From DRVV01 sp964487415 (GTDB lineage Archaea > Thermoproteota > Bathyarchaeia > Bathyarchaeales > Bathycorpusculaceae), in assembly GCA_964487415.1 (NCBI GenBank), contig CAZAPQ010000032.1, positions 1-9,973 of the forward strand: a DNA stretch of 9,973 nucleotides, in the 5' to 3' direction. The notes beneath the pieces are model-generated. The model did no database searches. It had not been told where the DNA came from and saw nothing but the letters and a program-made list of their open reading frames with translations. The translations under genes and the position numbers were made by a program. This document shows, in pieces, positions 5,319-9,973 of the stretch; within the stretch, counting starts at the first letter, position 1; each line of letters begins with the position of its first letter.

Positions 5319-6260
5319 ATGCTTTTTCTCGGTGTTCCTTTGCAGTTTGAGGGTAGAGACATAATATCCATTCGGGACTTCACACGCGAGGAGATCGACT
5401 ATATACTTGAGATCGCAGGTGCCATGGAGCCCATAGCCTCCAGGGGTTCGGACATGCTTAGGGGTAAAATTCTTGCAACCCTATTTTTTGAGCCTAGCAC
5501 ACGGACAAGGTTAAGTTTCGAGGCTGCCATGCATAAGCTTGGCGGATCCACAATAGGCTTTGCAGAAGCAGAGATAGCCTCTGTCAAGAAGGGCGAAAAT
5601 CTTGCAGACACCGTTCGCACCGTTGAGAATTACGTGGACGTCATAGCTTTGAGACATCCTCTTGAAGGGGCCGCGAGGCTTGCAGCTGAGTTCTCGAAAG
5701 TACCCGTCATTAATGGCGGAAGCGGGGCTGAGGAGCATCCAACCCAAGCGCTTCTGGATCTATACACGATAAAGAAGGAGAAGGGAAGAATTGACGGTTT
5801 AAGAATAGCTTTACTTGGCGATTTAAGGTATGGACGTACGGTTCATTCTCTGGCTTACGCTCTCTCCTATTATGATGTGGAGCTTTACCTGGTTTCTCCG
5901 GAGTCTTTAAGGATGCGGAGGGAGGTCCTTGATGAAATCAGAGAAAAAATTCCGGTAATGGAGGAATTAAATCTCGAGAAGGTCATGCCCATTATAGATG
6001 TGCTTTATGTGACGCGGATTCAGAAGGAACGTTTCCCAGATCCGGCTGAATATATGAAGGTTAAGGGTTCGTATAAGGTTAGTCTTGAAAGCCTTGCGAA
6101 GGCTAAAAAGGATCTTATAATTCTGCACCCCTTACCGCGAACAGATGAAATCCCACCGGAAGTAGATGGAACACCCCATGCTCGATATTTCCAACAGGTT
6201 TGGAATGGAATAGTAACAAGGATGGCCATTCTGGCTCTAATACTGGGCGCAGTGAAGTAG
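5319..6260 (+). CDS. pyrB: Aspartate carbamoyltransferase catalytic subunit
   Basis: The enzyme condenses carbamoyl phosphate and aspartate, the committed step of UMP synthesis. From ATG 5319 it has 313 residues, normal for the family. FEPSTRTR (57-64) binds carbamoyl phosphate; SVKKGE holds the flexible-loop Ser and Lys (S88, K91); HPTQALLDLY (from 140), the TRIQKERF loop, and HPLPRTDEIPPEVD (from 280) complete the active site, all intact. Start choice is uncertain: a TTG at 5340 would give MQFEGRDIISIRDF, close to the usual archaeal N-terminus, while ATG 5319 fits a leaderless transcript. GTG 5298 is less likely. It ends 12 bases before the convergent NrdD-like gene. Confidence 0.97.
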   Translation: MLFLGVPLQFEGRDIISIRDFTREEIDYILEIAGAMEPIASRGSDMLRGKILATLFFEPSTRTRLSFEAAMHKLGGSTIGFAEAEIASVKKGENLADTVRTVENYVDVIALRHPLEGAARLAAEFSKVPVINGGSGAEEHPTQALLDLYTIKKEKGRIDGLRIALLGDLRYGRTVHSLAYALSYYDVELYLVSPESLRMRREVLDEIREKIPVMEELNLEKVMPIIDVLYVTRIQKERFPDPAEYMKVKGSYKVSLESLAKAKKDLIILHPLPRTDEIPPEVDGTPHARYFQQVWNGIVTRMAILALILGAVK

Positions 6261-6272
6261 GATACAACCTTG

Positions 6273-8432
6273 TCAAAAGTATCTTTTAAAGTAGTTTAGG
6301 GAATTAACAGACCCACATGATGGGCATTTATGTAACTGACCATTCCAAGCCTTCTTGCAGGTCATACAGTATGTCAAGCTTCGATCATATGTGAAGAATC
6401 TTATTCCATACTCATTAATGAGCTTCTTGCTTATGTCTAAGAGCTTAAGGGGCTCATAGGAATCCGATCCGAGTTCCAAAACCGCAAGGCTTCCGCCATT
6501 AAGCAGCTTATCCGCTTCTCTTTCTAAAGCCAAAATTTTAGAAAGACTTTCAACCTCCTGTACAGGTATCCTTCTATATGTTGAGTACCAAGGTATTTCG
6601 CGACTTCCGAGGAATCTAACCCTTGAAACTCCATATCTCTCAATATCAAACCTCGCGAGTCTTTGGGCAGCTTCAAGGGAGGGTAAGGCTGAAAGAAGTA
6701 GTCGTTCTTCGTTTCTTTTAACCATTTTAATTGCAAAATCTGATGCTACTTTTAAAGTTTCAAACGTAAACTTTAAAGTGCTTTCATCGTCATGCATGCT
6801 CCCAATTAGAGTTTGTGAGGCCTCTTTCAAACCAGCGAAATTTATCACCATTGGTGAACTCTCAAGTCTAAAGTAGCTGTCACCGTTGATTTTCTGGAAG
6901 AGGAAGGGCAGCAGGTTTTGACTCCAAACTCTAAGGGCTTTACGCTTTATCTGCAAAGCCTTCGCAGCCATTTCAAGTCTATCTTTGAGAATTTCAAAAT
7001 ACTTCGACTGGTTTCCCTCGCTTTCATAGGCTATCCTAGGCACATTAATGGTGACGCAGCCTAAAATGCCTGTTCTTATAGTGTCTATTTCCCAATCTCC
7101 ACTCCAGTCCGCGTCTATTTTGCATCCTGAAACTAAAAAAGTTGAATTTTTACCACTGTCCCCAAATGGACTAGCAAAGTTAACGGCGCCACCTTCCGAT
7201 GCTAAACGGTGGGCTTGAATGAGTATTTTCTCTGCCCTATTATCATTGAAGACTTCTGGCCGCACTTTAACTATAATTTTTGGGTTTTGAACAGGCTTAT
7301 GTTGGCTTTCCTCAGCTAAAACTTCAAGAATTAAACTGGCTATAATCTGACTTTCCTCAACAAAACTTCCATAGCATTCACCTTCCTTAGAGGATCCTGC
7401 AGTCGGCGTCTCAGCTAAAAATTCGGGAATCGTGGGTTCTATGTTAAGGGATACATCCCCGTGATGACTTAAGTTTAGAATAAACAGTTTTAAAGCTTCT
7501 TTCGCCCGACCCTCTTCAACCCCTCTAAAGAAGGGGGCTAAGAAAATGTTGAAGTACTCAAAAGTTTGAGTTCCATCAACTTCCCTTCTAGAATGCAGAA
7601 AAACATTAAAGGCCAGAAGTAGGGCAGCCTCAAAGTTTTTGGGAGGCGGATAGGATAGGCTGAGGGTATTTGGGCCTTCAAAAAATAAACCATTTTTGAG
7701 GAACAGCCTTAAATCATGAATTACCTCGCTTGGCCTTAGAATCCAGCCTCCAAGTCCGTGGATATGAAGCGCGCCTGAAAGGTAGGCGTCTGAAATATCC
7801 CTTGGGAAAACATTTAGAAGGGTGTATTCCTCGAAAACGCTTCTGCCAGCTTCCTCTAAGGGCGATGACAAACTATTTCTGATTTTAGTTAAGAGAGCTG
7901 AAACATCGTGAACGGGAAGGCCTAGACGGGTAAGTTTGTGACGGTACTCCTCCAAACCTTTCTCGATAAGGATGGCGTTAACCACTTCCCTTATCAGCGG
8001 CGCCGTTAAGTAGCTGGCTTTAGCCTTTAATAGGCGCTTCTCAGCCTCCTTCGCCACTTTCTGCGCCAATTCCGCGGACATTCCAGCCTCCTTTATAAGG
8101 GACTCTGCAATTTTGTTTACATCGAACTCCTCTAATGCGTAGCGGGATGTGCGGACAAGAAGCCTCGGGGGTTTTAACCCCTTCTTTTCAATTTCCTCGG
8201 CAATATTAACGACAATCTTGCCAAGCTCAGTTAACTTGTACTTCTTTGACTCCACATCCACCTCAATCAAGTCCGCCTTAAGAAGAAATTTTAAATGGTA
8301 GGCGAATCTCCCGGCATCTCTGCTGGGATTCATCTTCAACCTATTCATAAGCTCAGTATAAGACATAGAGCCTTTATCAAAGAGCAGGCTTAAAATGTTA
8401 AACCTGACGGCTGAGGATACAGCCTTCAGCAC
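6273..8432 (-). CDS. NrdD-like protein with winged helix and ATP-cone, lacking glycyl-radical tail
   Basis: From GTG 8432 the protein has 719 residues; AAGGGA lies about seven bases upstream. ATG 8561 would add 43 residues without a recognised domain. Order: winged helix (1-80; SSAVRFNILSLL, then SRDAGRFAYHLKFLL), ATP-cone (about 90-175; VRTSRYALEEFDVNKI, YLTAPLIREVVNAIL), then an anaerobic ribonucleotide reductase core (HIHGLGGWILRP, EYFNIFLAPFFRG, LNIEPTIPEFL, RTGILGCVTINVPRIAYES), and a C-terminal zinc motif (C689, C692, C703, C706). The chain stops right after the zinc motif, so the RVxGY glycyl-radical segment of true NrdD is absent, and the cysteine expected after RPx in the first active-site loop aligns with Glu236. 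No NrdG activase is nearby. It is probably a nucleotide-sensing DNA-binding protein rather than a reductase, or it needs a separate radical subunit. It faces pyrB. Confidence 0.8.
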   Translation of the reverse strand: MLKAVSSAVRFNILSLLFDKGSMSYTELMNRLKMNPSRDAGRFAYHLKFLLKADLIEVDVESKKYKLTELGKIVVNIAEEIEKKGLKPPRLLVRTSRYALEEFDVNKIAESLIKEAGMSAELAQKVAKEAEKRLLKAKASYLTAPLIREVVNAILIEKGLEEYRHKLTRLGLPVHDVSALLTKIRNSLSSPLEEAGRSVFEEYTLLNVFPRDISDAYLSGALHIHGLGGWILRPSEVIHDLRLFLKNGLFFEGPNTLSLSYPPPKNFEAALLLAFNVFLHSRREVDGTQTFEYFNIFLAPFFRGVEEGRAKEALKLFILNLSHHGDVSLNIEPTIPEFLAETPTAGSSKEGECYGSFVEESQIIASLILEVLAEESQHKPVQNPKIIVKVRPEVFNDNRAEKILIQAHRLASEGGAVNFASPFGDSGKNSTFLVSGCKIDADWSGDWEIDTIRTGILGCVTINVPRIAYESEGNQSKYFEILKDRLEMAAKALQIKRKALRVWSQNLLPFLFQKINGDSYFRLESSPMVINFAGLKEASQTLIGSMHDDESTLKFTFETLKVASDFAIKMVKRNEERLLLSALPSLEAAQRLARFDIERYGVSRVRFLGSREIPWYSTYRRIPVQEVESLSKILALEREADKLLNGGSLAVLELGSDSYEPLKLLDISKKLINEYGIRFFTYDRSLTYCMTCKKAWNGQLHKCPSCGSVNSLNYFKRYF

Positions 8433-8694
8433 CGTTATTCCCTTTGAACGCCGCTGGAAAGACAAACGCGGACACCGCAGACAAGTGTATAGCAAACTTG
8501 GGAAATAACCCTTATTATTATGCCAAAAACATGCTTGTTTGGATAAGTTGAATTCGTCCATCTAAGCAATTGGCTAAACTGTTGGCTATGGTATAGGTTC
8601 CAATGGAAAACCACCTTCAAGTCATAAGCCTAATTTCAGATAAGGTTTTTAATGGTGAAGACAGGTTTCTTAAGGGGGTCTTGACCATCTAAAT

Positions 8695-8772
8695 GGGGCT
8701 GTCGGCTAGTTTGGTCTAGGCTTGGAGCCTCGGGCGCTCTAGACCCCGGTTCAAATCCGGGCAGCCCCACCA
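8695..8772 (+). tRNA. tRNA-Pro (CGG)
   Basis: Acceptor GGGGCTG/CAGCCCC, D-arm with GGC/GCT and a T-rich loop containing GG, anticodon stem GGAGC/GCTCT around loop CTCGGGC (anticodon CGG), a four-base variable loop, and T-arm CCCGG-TTCAAAT-CCGGG. Discriminator A is at 8769 and CCA is encoded at 8770-8772, unlike the tRNA-Cys in this window. No intron is seen. No clear TATA box stands out at the expected distance upstream. Confidence 0.93.
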
Positions 8773-8958
8773 TATTTTGGCTTGCAACTTTAATAACTAC
8801 AGTTTCAAATTTTGTTGTATACGGCGTGCTAGGTGCGCGTATTTATTTAGGGGGGCGGTGGGCGTTAATTTTAAAGCCGACAAACAAAAATTTATTTTAA
8901 TGTGTTTTAGGCATGTGAAAAATCAAAAAAATCATTGCCCATTGAACTAAAAGTTTTG
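8773..8958. other. Gene-free stretch with a GC-rich hairpin
   Basis: No protein gene is supported here. TACGGCGTGC (8819-8828) can pair with GTGCGCGTA (about 8832-8840) with one bulged base and two wobble pairs, followed by a G-rich run at 8850-8863. The function is unknown; it may be part of the tRNA-Pro transcript's 3' end or a separate small RNA. Confidence 0.3.
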
Positions 8959-8963
8959 AAAAA
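8959..8963 (-). terminator. T-run ending the candidate ncRNA
   Basis: On the minus strand the 9-bp closing stem is followed after one A by TTTTT, and further T-runs come at about 8924-8940. Archaeal RNA polymerase stops readily at runs of five or more Ts. Confidence 0.5.
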
Positions 8964-8964
8964 T

Positions 8965-9105
8965 CCAAGCTGGTCTAAGCCTAGACGGATTACAGTTACA
9001 GGCCCGCAACCGACTGCCACGCTTCCATTTGATGCTATCGCCTGGAAGACGCAGCTATCAGCTGCAACCTGTCCCTGCTACCGCCTAAGCTTGCTCCCAG
9101 CTTGG
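8965..9105 (-). ncRNA. Candidate structured non-coding RNA, family not recognised
   Basis: A GC-rich island of 141 bases sits in very AT-rich surroundings. Its ends pair: CCAAGCTGG (9105-9097) with CCAGCTTGG (8973-8965), 9 bp. Inside, AAGCTTAGGCGG (9092-9081) pairs with CCGTCTAGGCTT (8988-8977) over 12 positions; two are U-G or G-U wobbles only if the minus strand is transcribed, and would be A-C mismatches on the plus strand. Further stems: ACAGG/CCTGT (9072-9068 with 9002-8998), GCAGCT/AGCTGC (9065-9060 with 9056-9051), and CTTCCA/TGGAAG (9048-9043 with 9027-9022). TTTAATA upstream (rc of about 9127-9134) is near -26 relative to 9105, and five Ts follow the closing stem (8963-8959). It has no hallmark of SRP RNA, RNase P RNA, 5S rRNA or C/D guides. 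Confidence 0.7.
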
Positions 9106-9123
9106 CACTGTACTTTTTGTAGC

Positions 9124-9136
9124 TATTAAAGTTTAA
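9124..9136 (-). promoter_or_regulatory. TATA box of the candidate ncRNA
   Basis: The minus strand reads AACTTTAATAGCT in an A/T-rich setting. Its centre lies about 26 bases upstream of the first base of the closing stem at 9105, the standard archaeal distance to a transcription start. Confidence 0.5.
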
Positions 9137-9312
9137 TTTTTTAAGATTCTGTTTTATTTTTGATAATTTTAATTAAATTTTGTAACATGTATTTTTTGAT
9201 TTGTATTTTTCACCATTGATATTTAAATTTGTTGGCTTATCAAGGGTTTGAATTTGGCGTTTTTCCTCAATTTTATCTGCTCCGAATTCCTAAAATTTTA
9301 AACTGCGGTTTT
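9137..9312. other. AT-rich intergenic region
   Basis: No coding frame is supported. ATTTAAATTT (9221-9230) and TAAAATTTTAAA (9291-9302) are the best TATA candidates for the plus-strand gene that follows. Confidence 0.35.
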
Positions 9313-9973
9313 ATGTGTTATTTAGGAGTCGAGGGGACGGATGAGATAGACGTGGCTGATGAAAAATTTGAGGACGATCTGGATTACTTGCTAGGCAAAC
9401 TTTCTCAGGACTCTTCTGAGGATGTCTCCCAGAAGCTTCGTAAACTAAGGGATAGGCTTGTGGAGCTTCATAGGGAAAATATTGTTAAAATCAACCATTC
9501 AGTGATGGAGCTTGTCTGCGCCAAACATTTGATAAATCGCGGCTATGATGTTGATGTGGAAAAACCTCTAGAGAAAAATTTAACATGCGACCTTTTCGCA
9601 GTTAAGGGCTACGGCAGCATGATAGTTGAAATCGAAACGGGTTTCGTTCCGCCGGAACACGCCCTTGATCCCTCCACATATCTAGCCGCAAGAATAGCAA
9701 GCAAGATTGTCCGCTACAGCAATTTTGCAGGAAAATTCGCATTAGCAATTCCGCCATATTATGTCCTGCAGTATCCCCAAGCCCTCACCCAACCGCCAAA
9801 AGCGAGGAAGATGGAGGATCTAATGAAAATCAAAAGCCTATGCGACAAATACTACCATAACCCGCCAGTAACCCTAACAGAAATAAAAAACGCCCGAATC
9901 CACACCGTGTACATAATTGAAGTAGACAAGGGCGCCGTGCAGGAAGCGGATCCAGAATCATACGCAAAGAAAA
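9313..9973 (+). CDS. PD-(D/E)XK-like protein of unknown function, C-terminus outside window
   Basis: The frame is open from ATG 9313 to the window end (220 residues seen). GTG 9352 is an equally likely start, since residues before VADEKFEDDL look unconserved; neither has a strong ribosome binding site. An acidic and then coiled-coil-like helical N-terminus (16-60) leads to HSVMELVCAKHLINRGYDVDVE (E66), CDLFAV (D93) and MIVEIETGF (E106, E108). This is the order of a PD-(D/E)XK nuclease core, with Glu-x-Glu in place of Glu-x-Lys. A conserved-looking block follows (PPEHALDPSTYLAARIASKI, then KIKSLCDKYYHNPPVT). It may be a nuclease of archaeal DNA maintenance or a non-catalytic relative. I do not recognise a named family. 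Confidence 0.65.
   Translation, partial: MCYLGVEGTDEIDVADEKFEDDLDYLLGKLSQDSSEDVSQKLRKLRDRLVELHRENIVKINHSVMELVCAKHLINRGYDVDVEKPLEKNLTCDLFAVKGYGSMIVEIETGFVPPEHALDPSTYLAARIASKIVRYSNFAGKFALAIPPYYVLQYPQALTQPPKARKMEDLMKIKSLCDKYYHNPPVTLTEIKNARIHTVYIIEVDKGAVQEADPESYAKK

Noticed and set aside
5222..5383. Longer pyrI frame from 5383
   Set aside because: It overlaps the pyrB start and promoter, lacks homology to PyrI, and the ATG at 5221 has GGAGG ten bases upstream and gives cysteine positions identical to those in E. coli.
8433..8561. N-terminal extension of the NrdD-like protein from ATG 8561
   Set aside because: The extra 43 residues contain only one CxxC and no conserved-looking structure, there is no ribosome binding site before the ATG, and GTG 8432 has AAGGGA at a suitable distance. 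It remains possible.
8977..8988. Ten shared bases between tRNA-Pro and the candidate ncRNA (GTCTAGGCTT)
   Set aside because: I considered a tRNA-derived RNA or a tRNA pseudogene, but the match does not extend into the anticodon or T-arm, and the segment is fully explained by the ncRNA's own stem.
8935..9129. Open frame of 64 codons on the plus strand
   Set aside because: It spans the structured GC-rich island, and the predicted peptide has no domain pattern. The base pairing, TATA box and T-run on the opposite strand explain the region better.
1..9973. CRISPR arrays or insertion sequences
   Set aside because: No regularly spaced repeats, no transposase frames and no long terminal inverted repeats were seen.

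Overview
The window reads as archaeal chromosome, most likely from an uncultivated thermoproteotal lineage of the Bathyarchaeia type. This is inferred from gene content and signals, not from a phylogeny. Supporting signs are archaeal-style tRNAs, a zinc-binding aspartate carbamoyltransferase regulatory chain (PyrI), TATA boxes about 27 bases upstream of apparently leaderless starts, an archaeal-type integrase beside a tRNA, and a winged-helix/ATP-cone/NrdD-like protein.

Layout. (1) Positions 1-1747, minus strand, look like one end of an element integrated at a tRNA-Cys(GCA) gene (1748-1820). Directly after the tRNA 3' end lies an integrase lacking its N-terminus, with a one-base frameshift in an A run and a Ser where the first catalytic Arg is expected. 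Behind it are a small PD-(D/E)XK nuclease and the start of a gene with a nucleoside-deoxyribosyltransferase/TIR-like fold, which runs out of the window. The intergenic space between these last two is dense in inverted repeats. (2) Positions 1890-4660, minus strand, hold a VIT1-like membrane protein with a fused winged helix, an ECF transporter S component, an ArsR-type regulator, a nitroreductase, and a small membrane protein with three cysteines. Similar TTTTTGCA-type sites near three promoters suggest the ArsR protein controls this cluster. (3) Positions 4757-6260 carry pyrI and pyrB, divergently transcribed from a shared 97-base gap. (4) Positions 6273-8432, minus strand, convergent with pyrB, encode an NrdD homologue that carries an N-terminal winged helix and an ATP-cone but lacks the glycyl-radical tail and, by my alignment, one active-site cysteine. 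(5) Positions 8433-9312 are almost free of protein genes. They hold tRNA-Pro(CGG) with an encoded CCA and a GC-rich, strongly structured island that looks like an unannotated ncRNA on the minus strand, with its own TATA box and a T-run at its 3' end. (6) A PD-(D/E)XK-like gene starts near 9313 and leaves the window.

How the genes may work together. PyrB and PyrI form aspartate carbamoyltransferase, the committed step of pyrimidine synthesis. The neighbouring NrdD-like protein has the parts of a nucleotide-sensing DNA-binding protein and may be a regulator of nucleotide metabolism rather than a reductase. The ArsR/ECF/nitroreductase group looks like a small regulon for uptake and redox conversion of a cofactor-like compound. 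The strongest leads are the NrdD-like putative pseudoenzyme, the 8965-9105 RNA, and the cargo of the integrated element.
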